Of a stretch of DNA of 64,000 bases, positions 20,554 to 32,900 are shown piece by piece (position 1 is the first letter of the stretch; each line of letters opens with the position of its first letter). The DNA is from Centrapalus pauciflorus. Lineage: Eukaryota; Streptophyta; Magnoliopsida; Asterales; Asteraceae. A program made the translations under genes and the position numbers. Below the pieces are notes generated by a model. It was not told the DNA's origin, ran no database searches, and saw only the letters and a program-made list of their open reading frames with translations. The stretch spans positions 1 through 64,000 of the forward strand of contig JAANYP010004258.1 in the NCBI GenBank assembly GCA_020465985.1, written 5' to 3'.

Positions 20554-20766
20554 CTATGACAAAACCGCCACTCTCACCACCGGTCGAGAACCACAACTAC
20601 CTGTCGGACCACCGCCACCAATAGCCTCTAGTGCTTCCCTGCTCTTTCTCTCTAATCACCATCTATCCCTCTCAAACTTCAATTTTTGTTCCAAAGTACT
20701 CTTCAGTTTTGTCATTTTTCAACTGTTGAGAAACAAAACCCTAGAAATAACATCCCAATATCAACA
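20554..20766 (+). promoter_or_regulatory. Upstream region of the F-box gene
   Basis: Short CT-rich leader with no clear TATA. It begins right after the Harbinger-like element's flanking TAA, so that element sits in, or forms part of, the F-box promoter. No upstream gene competes for it. Confidence 0.4.
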
Positions 20767-21885
20767 ATGCTAGGCAACGTACCCAGCCAACTCCAAGTGG
20801 AAATCATCATAAAGCTTCCTGTGAAATCCTTGATTCAATGCAGATCGATCTCAAAATCATGGAAGTCGTTAATCGACAGCTCTGAGTTCATTGCTTATCA
20901 TAGCGTCCACCAGACTCAGCCGGAGCGTCTATTTATAAGGTACCAAAATCTGCAAACATATGAGTCAAAATTCCTTTCTGTTGCCGATGATGACACTTTA
21001 CGGGACTTTGTTCCCACTCTTCCCCCAGTCGTTGAACAACTTGCCAATTTGAGAATAGTAGGTAGCTCTCAAGGCTTGTTCTGCTTGTACGGTCATTGTA
21101 AAGGTTATAAAGCTGTTATTTGGAATCCTTCGATTGGAAAATCAATTGCTGTTTCTAGTATGTTATATCGGCGGAACGGGACTGTTCTTGGTTTTGGGGT
21201 TTGTCCTGGCAACAGAGAGCCTATGATTGTCAGTATTTCGTTATGGTGTGGATACAGAATTAAAGCTATCAACCCTTGGAAAGTTGAGGTTTATACATTG
21301 AGCATGGGGAAATGGAGAAGTCTGTCAAGCAATCTGCCTCGTCCATCAATTGTAGTTACATGGTCTCAAATAGTTCTAGATAAATTTATATATTGGTCTG
21401 CTTTTGACACTGTTTTTATAGATAATGGTGTATTTCGATCTCATAATCTGATTTTATCATTTGATATGGCTAATGAAAGTTTTGAAGTGATAGACCTCCC
21501 GGATAGTTTATCGCTCCGGCATGCCACACTATTGAATACCGTTTCTAAGCTAAGGGAGTCTCTTGTCATTTTTGAATATCGTACAAACCCAATGACACAA
21601 GTTTGTGATGTATGGGTGATGGATCATGGTGTTCAAAAATCGTTCACAAAGCTATTCACCATTAGGTCATCACATGATTCAATAAGGAAAGCTCTTGCAT
21701 TTAGGAAGAGTGGTGAACCTTTAATCGAAACCAAAGATCATAATGTAGATCGTCATGGACCAGCAGCTACACTTAATGTTTATGAACCCGCCTCAGAATG
21801 CATTGATTATTTTGGGATTGTTGGAGCAAAAGACAACTTCTTTGTGAACTCTTACGTGGAAACGCTACTTCTGCTCAATCAGTGA
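20767..21885 (+). CDS. F-box protein, CPR1/F-box-associated-domain type
   Basis: 372 residues, single exon. An N-terminal F-box (PSQLQVEIIIKLPVKSLIQC then SISKSWKSLI) binds SKP1 in an SCF ubiquitin ligase. It is followed by an F-box-associated interaction domain that would hold the substrate (IVGSSQGLFCLYG, AVIWNPSIGKSI, LGFGVCPGN, VEVYTLSMGKWRSL, LSFDMANESFEVIDLP). Residues and length fit the large plant CPR1/At3g06240-like family. I chose ATG 20767 because the F-box starts a few residues later; ATG 20686 adds 27 residues unlike the family. No stop or frameshift. Substrate unknown. A truncated paralogue lies at 33072-33590. This is the only intact host-like gene in the window. Confidence 0.92.
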   Translation: MLGNVPSQLQVEIIIKLPVKSLIQCRSISKSWKSLIDSSEFIAYHSVHQTQPERLFIRYQNLQTYESKFLSVADDDTLRDFVPTLPPVVEQLANLRIVGSSQGLFCLYGHCKGYKAVIWNPSIGKSIAVSSMLYRRNGTVLGFGVCPGNREPMIVSISLWCGYRIKAINPWKVEVYTLSMGKWRSLSSNLPRPSIVVTWSQIVLDKFIYWSAFDTVFIDNGVFRSHNLILSFDMANESFEVIDLPDSLSLRHATLLNTVSKLRESLVIFEYRTNPMTQVCDVWVMDHGVQKSFTKLFTIRSSHDSIRKALAFRKSGEPLIETKDHNVDRHGPAATLNVYEPASECIDYFGIVGAKDNFFVNSYVETLLLLNQ

Positions 21886-22169
21886 GATTCTTGTATCTAT
21901 TTTAACGTAAGTTGATTGAAAGATAGTGGCCAAATTGCAAGGTGTGGAGGTAAGACAAAACAGTTATTTTGTTTTTTGCTTGAGATTGAAGTGCAATGCT
22001 TATCATGTAATCATGTATGTTATTATTCAAAACTTCAAGTACACAAAAACCTTAAGGTTCATCACGAACTGAATATTGCTTGTGTTACGTGTGAGATCGA
22101 TAATTTCAACATTAATACTTGATATCGAATCTTCTATTTTTGTGGATGCGAAGCACATGTCCAAGTATG
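21886..22169 (+). other. 3' flank of the F-box gene
   Basis: AT-rich, no convincing frame. The same flank resumes at 29962 after the copia insertion (CTTAG at 22170-22174 and 29957-29961). Confidence 0.5.
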
Positions 22170-22174
22170 CTTAG

Positions 22175-22303
22175 TGTTAACTTAAGTCAGTAGTTAAAAT
22201 TATTATTCCTTAGGGTATCAAAGTGTAATTATTGTTTCTTTATATTTGGTTGTAATCTCCCAATTTAATATCAATGATAGAAATCACGATATCAATTCTG
22301 ATA
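22175..22303 (+). repeat. 5' LTR of the copia element
   Basis: Starts TGTTAACTTAAG and ends TTCTGATA, so it has TG...TA instead of the canonical TG...CA ends. The copy at 29826-29956 has the same ends. Confidence 0.92.
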
Positions 22304-22315
22304 TGGTATCAGAGC
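22304..22315 (+). other. Primer-binding site, initiator tRNA-Met type
   Basis: TGGTATCAGAGC immediately after the 5' LTR. Confidence 0.93.
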
Positions 22316-22475
22316 TGCGATTTCTTCTCCAACCCTAATCGCAGCAGCAGCAGCTCTCCAACAACCATCTGCCGATCATCAACAATCTGCCTCTAACCCT
22401 AATCGCAACAAACAACAGCAATTAATCTCTCCAACAACAATCCGCCGATCAGCAACCTGATTCCGATTACAACTC

Positions 22476-25400
22476 ATGGCAGCAACAATTCAATTCTCAA
22501 ATCAAGAGAACACCATTCACAACTCTCACAAGTTCTCCTTTTCTCTCAAACCCACCAACTATGGCTACTGGAGATCCATGATTGAATCCTTCCTCATCTC
22601 TCATAATCTATTTGGTTAAGTTGATGGAACTGTACCCTGTCCAGAACAAAAACTCACCAATGATTCTGCAACTACTTGTAATCCAAGCTACACTCCATGG
22701 ATCTGTAAAGACGCTCACATTCGTATACTTATCATCTCAACAGTTTCTGAAGACTCCTATCATCATATTTAAGGAAAAAAATCACGAGAGGTATGGTTAT
22801 CACTTGAACGGGCCTATGCTCCTGTTACTTTATCTCATGATTTTACTCTTAAAGGCCAACTTCTGAGAATCACCATGAAAGGTGATGAAAAACCAGCCGA
22901 ATATCTTAGCCGTGCTCAAGAATATGCTACTTCCCTTGCTAACATGGGAGAACCACTTAAGGACAAGGACCTGGTAATGTATACTCTTACAGGGCTTAGA
23001 GAGGAATACAATAGTCTCAAGGCTAACTTGTTGGCTCATATGCCTCCTGTCTCCTTCCATGAATTACATAGTGTTGTGCTTGATCATGATTATGTCATCA
23101 CAAAAACGATGACAAACACTCCTTAAGCATGCTTGGCAAATGCTTCTTCAGTCACACAACCTTCATCAGCTGCTGCTGCTCCTTCGGTTCATCAACCAAA
23201 TCTTGATCACCTTCAACAACAACTACAAAGCATTCAACTGATGGCTACTCAATTGGGCTATCAACTAAACCCCATTTAATCCCCACAACCTCAAGCTTAT
23301 TTTAGTCCTCGGTCCTTCAACTATAACCGAGGCGGTCGTGGATCTCAGGGCTCCTACCGTGGCAACTCACGTGGTGGTTCTACCCGCTCTCGAGAAAATA
23401 CCGGCTCACCACAATTTTCTTGGGCCTCCACCCAAAGCACCGTCTATGGTCATTGCAACAGGTGTGGTAATGAGAATCATTGTGTTCCACATGCCATCTT
23501 TACCACACGCTCAGAGGCTGACTCATCTCCTGGAAGCCTAATATGGTGCAACTCATCATGCCACTCTAGACCTATCTAGCATGGATAGCTCCAAGGCCTA
23601 CTATGGTAATGATTCTTTACTTGTTGGTAACGGTAACTCTGTACCCATCCTTAACATTGGTTCATCCAAAATCTACTCACCACACAAAACTTTTACCCTA
23701 TCTGATATCCTTCATGTTCCTCAACTAAAACAAAACCTTTTATCTGTCCAAAAATTCTGTCTTAGACAACAATGTTTACTTTGAATTTCACTCTTATTTT
23801 GTTGTGAAGGACGAGTCTACACGCACTACCCTCCTTTCAGGTCGCCTTCCACATCTCAAGTCCGTGCCCAAGGTTGCCTTCACTGCCGTCAAAGCTTCCT
23901 CCACCATTTGGCATCACCGTTTAGGACATCCTCATAATCATGTTTTTCGTTCTATTATTTCTTATTGTTCTTTACCTGTTTCAGACAAATTATCAAATAA
24001 TTTATGTTCTTCTTGTCAATGTGGAAAATCCTCCAACCTCACCTCATTCTATTTTTCATAGTTCTAATATTTTAGATCTTATTTATTGTGATGTTTGGGG
24101 TCCTTCACCTGAACTATCCTTTGATGGTCATCGTTATTTTCTTTTGTGTGTTGATCATTGCACTCGTTATATGTGGATTTATCCGTTATCTCAAATTTCA
24201 GATGTCTACACCACTCTCACTAATTTTATCACGATGACTGAACGACAATTTAACACTAAACTAAAATATTCTGGAACTTTGCCTTTGAAACATGTGTATA
24301 TCTCATTAATCGTCTCCCTTCTCGTGTTTCATCCAACAAATCACCTTTTGAACATGTCTTCAAACGTAAACCTGATTACACCCTTTCTACGAATCTTTGG
24401 CTGTCAATCCTTTCCTTACCTTCGTCCATACAATCGTCATAAAATTGAATTCCGGTCTACTCCTTGTGTTTTCCTTGGTTACAACCCTACTCATCATGGT
24501 TATCGCTGTCTTGACCCCTCCACTGATCGGATTTACATTGCTCAGCATGTTCGCTTCAATGAAAATGTTTTTCCTTATCAGCCTTCACCAACACCTTCAC
24601 CACCTTCTTCCCTTCCTTACATCTCTATCTTCCCTGACCCACCACCCGGCTTTCAACTTGCACCACCCCAATCACCAACTCCATGCTCTCCAACCCCTCC
24701 ATCTCCTCCACAATCTACACCACTATCACCTGTTTCATCTCCCTCATCACCTAAACCAACACAATCACCATCTAATACCAGCACTCCACCAACTCCTCCT
24801 CGGCCTAGGCCCTCTAACCTTCACCCTAATCCTAAACAACCGGATCGATATGATCCTGCTGCCTACACCATCTCCACCTCCACGTCTCCTCCCATTGAGC
24901 CCACCACCCTTACCGTTGCTAACAAGTCTTTAGAATGGCGCCAAGCCATGGCCGATGAGCTATGTGTGCTTCATAGTAATGGCACGTGGACTCTTGTGCC
25001 CCCTGTCTCTAATGTTAATATTGTTGATTGTAAATGGGTTTATAGGTTAAAAACCGATGAACACGGAACAATTACCCGCTACAAAGGCCGTCTCGTAGCA
25101 AAAGGCTTTAATCAACAATATGGTGTTGACTATTATGAGACTTTCAGTCCGGTCATCAAGCCTGCCACCATTCGTACTGTTATCTCTCTCTCTCTCTCAC
25201 TGTCTGCAACAAATGGCCTCTCAGATAGTTGGATATTCAAACTGCCTTTCTCCATGGCGATCTTAAGGAAACAGTGTACATGCGCCAACCTCCGGGTTTT
25301 ATTGATCCAACCAAACCTAATCACGTCTGCTTGTTGCATAAGTCCTTGTATAGCCTCAAACAGCTCTTCATCAATTGGGGTTCTACGGGTCTAAAATCGA

Positions 25401-25924
25401 TCCCTCTCTTTTCATACTAAAGTCACCGGTCTCCCTTGTCTATCTTTTGGTTTATGTGGATGACATCATCATCACCGGCAACAGTTCCACACTTGTGGTC
25501 TCGATTATTCAGAAACTTAATTCCCTTTTTGCTCTCAAGGATATGGGTCAGCTACACTATTTTTTGGGTGTTGAAGTTGTTCATAAGGGTTCTGACTTGG
25601 TTCTTTCTCAGCGGAAATATGTTCATAAGATCCTGCATCGTGCTGGTCTTGCCGCAAGCCCATATCAACCCCCATGAACACCTCTCATGTTCTGTTACCT
25701 CATGATAGTCCCTTACTTGATGATCCTTCTTGCTACAAGCATACAATTGGAGCTCTTCAATACGCTACTCTTTCTCGTCCTGATATTGCTTTTGCAGTTC
25801 ATGCATGCTCCAACTGAGAAACGTTGGATTGCTGTCAAACGCATTCTACGTCACCATAAGGGCACCATTAACTTGGGAGTTGGGATTATGGTTTCGACAT
25901 AATACTGGCTATCGACTTCATGTT
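22476..25924 (+). pseudogene. Copia gag-pol, 5' part, degenerate
   Basis: Start at 22476 (MAATIQFSNQ). Gag is readable through 23126 with stops at about 22617 and 22770 (KGDEKPAEYLSRAQEYATSL is a typical gag core). A Gly/Arg-rich stretch and a damaged zinc knuckle follow near 23455. Protease and the GAG-pre-integrase segment (TIWHHRLGHPHNHVFRSI) lie at 23580-24060. Integrase at 24060-24300 (VDHCTRYMWIYPL) has lost most of its catalytic core. Next come FGCQSFPYLRPYNRHKIEF and a Pro/Ser-rich linker. Reverse transcriptase at 24930-25700 keeps DIQTAFLHGDLKETVYM and YVDDIIITG, with a deletion after SLYSLKQ near 25365. Frames shift at least four times. Non-functional. Confidence 0.88.
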
Positions 25925-26054
25925 GGGTTTTTTTTTTCTTTTTTCTTTTTTTTTTTTTAATATTCTATCTTGGATGGTAAAAGGCCCAGATAGAAACCCT
26001 ATGCTACGTATTATTCAATCGCACACCAAACACCCATAAAAAATCTGATCGAAT

Positions 26055-26370
26055 TCCAGCAGCAGTAGCGCACCTTCTCTGTTTTGATTTTCTGCGACTT
26101 CTCTACTGATCGACTCCAACAGTAGCGACTTAAACCCAGCTTCTCTACTGATCGAACTCCAGCAGCAGCGACCACTTCTCTACTGATCTTCTTCACTTCT
26201 GGCCAGCAGCAGCGACTTCTCTAGTTCTTTCTCTGTATAAACAGAAGGTATCTTGGAAGTTTGCCATATGTGTTCCTGTTTTCTTTCAATTAGAAGTTTG
26301 TACTTCTAATTAGAAGTATTTCTCCTTCAAACTCCAGCAGCAGTAGCGCACCTTCTCTGTTTTGATTTAC
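26055..26370. repeat. Direct repeats in the hAT 5' region
   Basis: The stretch CTCCAGCAGCAGTAGCGCAC with the following CTTCTCTGTTTTGATTT is present twice in near-identical form (about 26053-26092 and 26332-26370), with shorter copies of CTTCTCTACTGATCGA between. Subterminal repeats in hAT elements often bind transposase; that role here is inferred. Confidence 0.7.
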
Positions 26371-26395
26371 TTCGTTACTCTGTTCTGTTGGAAAC

Positions 26396-29114
26396 TTGGG
26401 CAGGTCCATAACAATTCATGGACTCCCAACCTCGTCCAAAAGTGGAGATTTAGCTTGGAAGTATTCTACAAAAGGCACTCGTGCAGGCAGTGTGAAGTGT
26501 AACTTTAGTGACACAATCACAAGTGGAGGAATATATAGGCAAAGGCAACATCTTGCTCGAGGATTTCGTAATACGAAAGGATGTCCAAAATGTCCAGCTC
26601 ATGTGCGTGAAGAAATTAGAGAGTACATGAGCCAAAAAGCAAAGAGTCGACAAGAAAGTGAAATATTACCTGATATTGATGAGAGGGATACATATGGGGA
26701 TGACGAGGATGAGGAGGAACTACAAGAAGTTGGTAGTGGTCCCGGTGGATCTCATCAAGCTAGTAGCAAGTCCCAAACGTCAAAGAAGCAAAAGGGCGTA
26801 AAAGGCCCTATTGATATGTTCTTCACCCCTCCACCGGAACAAGTTGTAAAAAACAGAAAAGGATAGTCGACACAAACAACCATCAATGAGATATGCAAGA
26901 AAGAGCTTAGAGAAAAAGCTTGTAGGGAGTTGACTAACTGGTTTTATGATGCTGGATTGGCCTTTAATGTTGTTAATTATGAAAGCTTTTAAGTGGCTAT
27001 GGAGGCAGTTGCACAATGTGGGACAGGTTTCAAGCCTCCAAGTTACCACGAGGTTAGAGTACCATTCTTAAATAAAGAAGTCAATTCAACCGAAGAGATG
27101 GTGAAGAAAGTTCATCATGAACAATGGGCTAAATACGGTTGTTCTATAATGTCCGATGCATGTAAAGATTCAGTTGCAAACAAGGACATTATCAATTTTT
27201 TGGTCAACTCCCCAAAAGGATCTGTTTTTATCAAGTCAGTAGATGCTTCAGATGTTGTAAAGAATGCTGAGAAACTATTTATCATGCTCGTGGTACAGGA
27301 GGTTGGTGAGGAAAATGTAGTTCAAGTCGTAACCGACAATGCAAGTGCATATGTGGCTGCTGGTAAAAAATATTTATTTTATTGTTTACTTATTTAAGCA
27401 ATTAAGTCAATATCTAATATGATTATATTGTTCATCACATTATCTATGTAGGACGTTTACTAATGCCAAAACGTCCACATTTGTATTGAACTCCATGTGC
27501 TGCCCATTGTCTTGATTTGATGCTTGAGGATATAGGGAAGATGTCGATGGTTAGTCTCACATTGAAAAGAGCAATGGCACTAAATGGTTATATATATAGC
27601 CGGACTGGTGTGGTGAACATGATGCTAATGTTTTCTGGAAAGAGAGAGTTGGTTAGGCTGCTATGACTAGGTTTGCTACTGCTTATATTACTCTTCGATC
27701 CATCCAAATTCAAAAGGCAAACTTGAGAAACATGTTCACTTCGGATATATGGACGAGGAGTAAATATTCAAAAGAACAAGCAGGAAAAAGAGTAGCAACT
27801 ATTGTGTTGATGCCTACATTTTGGACCAACATTCTACATATTCTCAAATTGACAGGTCCTCTTGTAAGAGTGCTTCGATTGGTTGATAGTGAGAGAAAGC
27901 CTGCCATGGGCTACATATACAAAGCGATGGATAGGGCTAAAGAAGCGATTGCACGATCTTCTAATAATGTGGAGGACAAGTACAAGGATGTTTTTGCCAT
28001 CATTGACAAGAGATGGGAGTGTCAACTCCATCAACCTCTACATGCGGCTGAGAATTATTTAAATCCACAGTTATTCTAAGTTATTCTATGCAAATCCTGG
28101 TATTGAAGATGATGCGGAGGTGATGGCTCGCTTGCTAAAATGCATACAGAGGTTGGTGCCAAATACGGAAGATCAAGGCAAAATTATGGATCAATTATCC
28201 TTGTATAGAAATGAGGAAGGTATTTTCGGAATGCCAATTTGCATCCGACAAAGAGAATCGAAGTCACCAGGTAACTTTTTAGGTAACTTTTTATAAACTA
28301 TGCATAAGTATATTAATCTTATATCTTAATATATTAAACTTCTATACTTAAAACTTAAATATATTAGTCTTATAATTATGTAGCTGATTGGTGGGGGTCA
28401 TTTGGAAATCAAGCACCTCAGTTGAAAAAGTTTGCTATAAAAGTTCGTAGCGTTACATGTAGTGCTACTCGTTGCGAAAGAAATTGGAGCATATTTAGCC
28501 TTGTAAGTAATAAGTAAGTAAAATGGAGCATATTTATTGTAAATATGAAATATTAGTTTATTAACTATTGAGTATTTTTCGTATTTTTACAGCTTCATAA
28601 CAAAGAAGAAATAGGCTTCAACAAACAAGGCTAAATAGTTTGGTTTATGTGAAATACAGGTGAGCACTAAGGAGACGATTTGATCACCGTGATGTCATTG
28701 ATCCCATTTCTTTGAATGAAATCGATGAAAGCAATAAATGGTTGATAGGAAGGATATATGAGGATGAGGAAGAAGATGCAGACCTTGTGTTTGATGATAA
28801 TTCATTGACTTGGGGTGATGTTGGTAGAGCATCGGGAGCTTATGAGCGTAGTCACAATATTAGGAGCAAAACTGTCAATGTTGCTTCAACCTCTAGGGGA
28901 AGAGGAAGGAGAACGGGAACGGGAACGGGAAGAGGAAGAAAGGTGGGGGGGGGGGGGGGGGGTTTCTAGTTCTACACCACATCTCATAGATGAAGAAGAT
29001 GAAGTTATCATGCTTGAAGGAAGCGACACCGAAGAAGAAGATGCTGGGGAATATGAATCTAACAACGACGACGAATAAATTCCATTGGATGATGAGGATG
29101 AGTTTGAACTTTGA
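26396..29114 (+). pseudogene. hAT transposase, degenerate, three introns
   Basis: Exon-like parts: BED zinc finger at 26440-26620 (GGIYRQRQHLARG, CPKCPAHV), where the second finger Cys reads Ser (CNFS); an acidic linker; then DUF659-type transposase at 26870-27360 (INFLVNSPKGSVFIKSVDAS, VVQVVTDNASAYVAAG) and CAAHCLDLMLEDIGKM near 27500. TRFATAYITLRSIQ follows at 27663. The hAT dimerisation segment is at 28383-28650 (CSATRCERNWSIFSL). A Gly/Arg-rich tail is interrupted by an 18-base G run near 28946. Introns by GT-AG and frame fit: 27363-27451, 28271-28383, 28503-28592. Stops near 26864, 26990, 27487 and 28077 break it. Confidence 0.85.
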
Positions 29115-29399
29115 AGACATTGCTTGATATTTTGTTATTTTCTACACGTACCTTTAGTAGTTGACTAGTTGTTTTGTTGGCTTGTTTGACACTTTGATTT
29201 CCTTGAACTATGTTGCAACTTCATATGTTTGTTATCTATGTAATATGGTTTTGTTTGGTATTATGATTGTTCTAATGTTATTTAAGTTGTTTTAGGCAAC
29301 TAGGAGTTTCCTACATATAATATTTATTTATTTTTTTTAATTTTGTTGCGCCTCGCCTTTACGAGCGCCTCGCGCCTAGGCCCCAGGGACCCCTTTGCG

Positions 29400-29795
29400 C
29401 CTCGATGCGCCTTCAACCTTTCACAACTTTAGTTGGTCTGCTCGCAAGCAGAAAACTGTATCTCGATCTTCAACAGAGTCCGAGTACAAGGCTATTACGA
29501 ATACTGTTGCTGAATTGATTTGCTTAAAATCTTTGCTTAAAGAACTTGGTTTGAATTGCACGACACCCACACTATGGTGTGACAATCTTGGTGCAACATA
29601 TCTCACAGCTAATCTTGTTTTTCATGCTCGTACTAAACATGTTGAAGTTCACTATCATAGTATCATTTTGTTCGTGAGCAAGTGACTCACGGAAAGTTGA
29701 ATGTCAAGTTCATCTCTACAAGCGACCAAATTGCTGATATTTTTACAAAGCCCTTGTCATCTCAGGAGTTTGAGTTTTTGAGTTCCAAGTTATAG
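29400..29795 (+). pseudogene. Copia RNase H, 3' end of pol
   Basis: Resumes copia pol after the hAT element: WSARKQKTVSRSSTESEYKA, then LWCDNLGATYL and KHVEVHYH, with a frameshift near 29670 and IADIFTKPL to a stop at 29795. The RNase H N-terminal DADW part is missing. Confidence 0.88.
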
Positions 29796-29825
29796 ATTGC
29801 TAATCGCCCTGAACTTGCGGGGGAA

Positions 29826-29956
29826 TGTTAACTTAAGTCAATAGTTAGAATTATATTATTCCTTAGGGTATCAAAGTGTAACTATTGTTTCTTTATATTT
29901 GGTTGTAATCTCACAATTTGATATCAATGATAGAAATCACGATATCAATTCTGATA
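29826..29956 (+). repeat. 3' LTR of the copia element
   Basis: 131 bp, TGTTAACTTAAG to CTGATA, preceded by GCGGGGGAA and followed by the CTTAG duplication at 29957-29961. Only a few differences from the 5' LTR. Confidence 0.92.
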
Positions 29957-29961
29957 CTTAG

Positions 29962-32900
29962 CAACTTCGTTGTTACTCTATTTTTGCAATATAGGATGGT
30001 GTTCTATCTTATAAGGGAAAGTACAAACTATTAAAGCAGGAGAAACGGCTTCCATTTCTTATAGCTCTTTAGTAGTTGCTACTTTGATGTGGAAGCTAGT
30101 GTTGTTCTTGGAATCATCTGACAGTTTAGATGACAAAGTGTCTATTTCATTGTTCCAGAAGTTTGCATAAGAGTTTGGAGTATGATATGGCTTAAGAGCT
30201 CAAAGCCGCTACAGAGACGTATTAATGGGTGGCATCTTGGTCTTGTTGAGATAAGGAGCAGTTTTTTAGTCAGATTCTTTATTAAATTCGTGATTAGATA
30301 GGTGAAGTTTTGGGCTTGTGAGTCCCAGCCTAGAAGCAGTTTAATGTATTATCATTATAAATAGACTCTTGTATCTCTGGCTCTCTGCAACCCCAAGCAG
30401 AAAACATAATAAAAATCAATTTATCAAATAGATGCCAGAAGCAAGTTTAGCACAATCATGCATCTAGAGGTGAGAAATCGATATGCTGTTGGATTGAGAA
30501 AAATTAGATGTTTTTCAAGTTGGTAGGTAGAGTGAAAAATTCCCTTGAAATAGAACTCAAATATTTCTTTCTAATTTCATGCATACTATATTCCATGGTC
30601 TCTCCATGTTTGTTTGATGTATTATCATGATGGATAACCTTCTATCTTAAATCCTTTTGCTCGTATATCTCTTGCTATTGTGTGGGATTGCTTATGATGC
30701 AGTAGACAAATCTTTATTGCAGAAGCTCGAGTTATATGCAAAGGTCATAGCTTAAGAGTTTGGCTTGTTACACTCTGATTAAACAACTTGTTGCGTTTAT
30801 TTACATATTCTGCATATAAAGTAGTTTTTACATCATGCATGCGTTATAATTTTTGTAATTAGTTATGACAAATTTTTTAGGTGTTATTCATTTAACATAC
30901 ATGCAGAAATCTTGTTAGTTTGTATACATGATTTGGGGTCTAAAGGATTATATGTATTATTTATATTTAAATTTGAGTTGATCATGCTTCCGAAGAATAT
31001 ATCAAACTAAAACCTTTTTCACATCAAAATGATTTTATGGAGTTGATGCTTTGGTCAATATTGAAGGATATTCCATGGATAATAATGTAACATATTCAAT
31101 ATCTTCAATGGGAACATCAATGCATGTATCTTTCCATCTTAAAAACCTTCAATTTTCAAAGCTAACCTCATTTCCTCATATTATCTCTACGATTGCCAAT
31201 AATACAAGGTGATCCTACTTGGTCACCAGATGATTCATGTTCCTTGGTATGCTGGTACCCTATCGATAAACTAATCCTGAAAAGAAATGTTTCAATAAAA
31301 GAACTGTAACCGAGTATAATAAAAATATATTCATCTTTTTGTTTATCTCCCTGTACACATCTTTCTTTCTTCTTTGAATAAATTAAATCTGATACTGTTA
31401 TAAAGTGGACCACACTAGTTGGTTTATATTCTTTCAAATGCTAATTATTGAGTTGACACATACAAGATTTTCCCTTTCTAGAAGCTGTATAAAGTTTATA
31501 TACTAGTGATGCATATTTTTAGTGGAGGAGGTGTATTTTTGTAAGTGAACTGGATTGTATTTATGCATAACGAGTCTCGCTTGAGTTTGGTGTGAGGCAT
31601 GCAAAGTAAACGTTTTTAGCATTTGGTATCTTGGACTCAAATTAAACAGCTCTGGCTGCTCTTACAGTGACAATGGATGTTAGCTTGATGAGATTGTCAA
31701 TTAAGAGATTCTTTTTACTGTTGATTTTTTTTAATGGGAAGTGAAGATTCAATGGAAGTGCTTTTTTGGGTGCCGGTCTAGTGTAATGTCATTGCTATTT
31801 TGCTGCATAATTTGGAAGCTACAAACAACTAATTACATTTGTGTATGTATGAATTCGGTGTAACATTAGTTCTAGATGAAATGTTACCATTCACTACGAA
31901 AAGCACTGAACATTTGAGGCAACAAACTTTCTGACACTAATCTCAGACGGTAATCTTTTTCAATATATATTTATTAAGTTGTGGGGATCAAGGACTTCGC
32001 ATATTATATGTAGCATGAATGGGTCAAAGCATTTAGGACACATTGAGCGAGTTATTGAGTCCCGGAAAGAGTCAAAGAGCATTGGAAGTTTATAGATGAA
32101 GGGAGGAAATTTATGTAGAAGAAGGAGCTAGCTAGGGGTGTGTAAAATTCGGGGCAGAACCATGAACCAGACTGAACCTGAACCTGAATAGGTAACAAAT
32201 ACCAAAATAGTCTGGTTTTTGGTTCCTTCTTAAAATTTTTTTGTTCTAGTTTCGTCTGGCCCTGTAGAGGTGTAATTGAGTTGATCCAACTAGCAAGCTA
32301 ACTGAGATCGACTCGAAAAAAACTCAAAATCGAGTAATCAACTTGATTTTAATTGAGACTCGAGTAGATACCATGTCAAGCTCGAGTATTGAAATACCTG
32401 TCTCGTGAGGCTTGTGAGCCTAATCAAGCTTATATAAATTATGTGACATTTTTCATGCATGTCCTATATAAACTCAAATATGAAAACCCTAGTCTAACTA
32501 AACCTCATTTTACATTCACTCTTCAGTGCTTCACGCAGCCACACCCTTCAGTGTCAGTGCTTCAGTCTCCAGTGACTCCATATTCATTCATGCTCAGGTG
32601 CTTTTTCAGTCTTCATGCAGCCGAAGTTCGATGATCGACTTTAGTACTCCACCCTCTGTCGACCTTGATTCTAGTCTCTAGAATTCATCAGCGCAGTTCC
32701 CCAAGAACATGACTACATTCTTGTCTCCTGATTTCATCAAAGCAATTCCACGACTCCACAACTTGTTTGATTTCATTCACCTGCTTTGGTATATATAATT
32801 CAACTGCTGTGGTATTTTTTTTAGCAATTCCGAGCTTTTAACAAGTCAAACCAATTTTTGCAAGATTTTAACGAGTGAAGCTACTCATTGCCATCCCTAC

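Larger units (their letters stand above)
25925..29398 (+). mobile_element. hAT element nested in the copia element
   Basis: Contains a BED finger, DUF659-type transposase and hAT dimerisation segment in order, with three GT-AG introns. The right end is rich in GCGCCTCG motifs, as in some plant hAT termini; the left end is a T-rich run and lacks them. I cannot find an 8-bp duplication. The copia RNase H start (the DADWAG region) is missing at the junction, so a deletion took place. Boundaries approximate. Confidence 0.7.
22175..29956 (+). mobile_element. Ty1/copia element with 130-bp LTRs, broken and hit by a hAT element
   Basis: Complete ends: LTRs of 129 and 131 bp, duplication CTTAG on both sides, iMet primer site at 22304, polypurine GCGGGGGAA before the 3' LTR. 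The gag-pol has several stops, frameshifts and deletions. The short LTRs and gag type suggest the Ale/Retrofit lineage, not proven. A hAT element sits between reverse transcriptase and RNase H. Confidence 0.93.

Noticed and set aside
20471..20773. Open frame before the F-box gene
   Set aside because: Low-complexity leader DNA overlapping the F-box start in another frame; no family match.
28946..28963. G run in the hAT tail, and C or G runs at 40608 and 62457, as functional elements
   Set aside because: Homopolymers of this kind are common assembly or sequencing artefacts; no supporting structure nearby.
31168..31437. 89-residue minus-strand frame in host-like DNA
   Set aside because: No domain, no promoter or homologue recognised, AT-rich setting; not enough to call a gene.
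32136..32900. A hAT MITE pair with TAGGGGTG-like ends
   Set aside because: Ends are weak and no 8-bp duplication could be matched; kept only as a remark in the noncoding entry.
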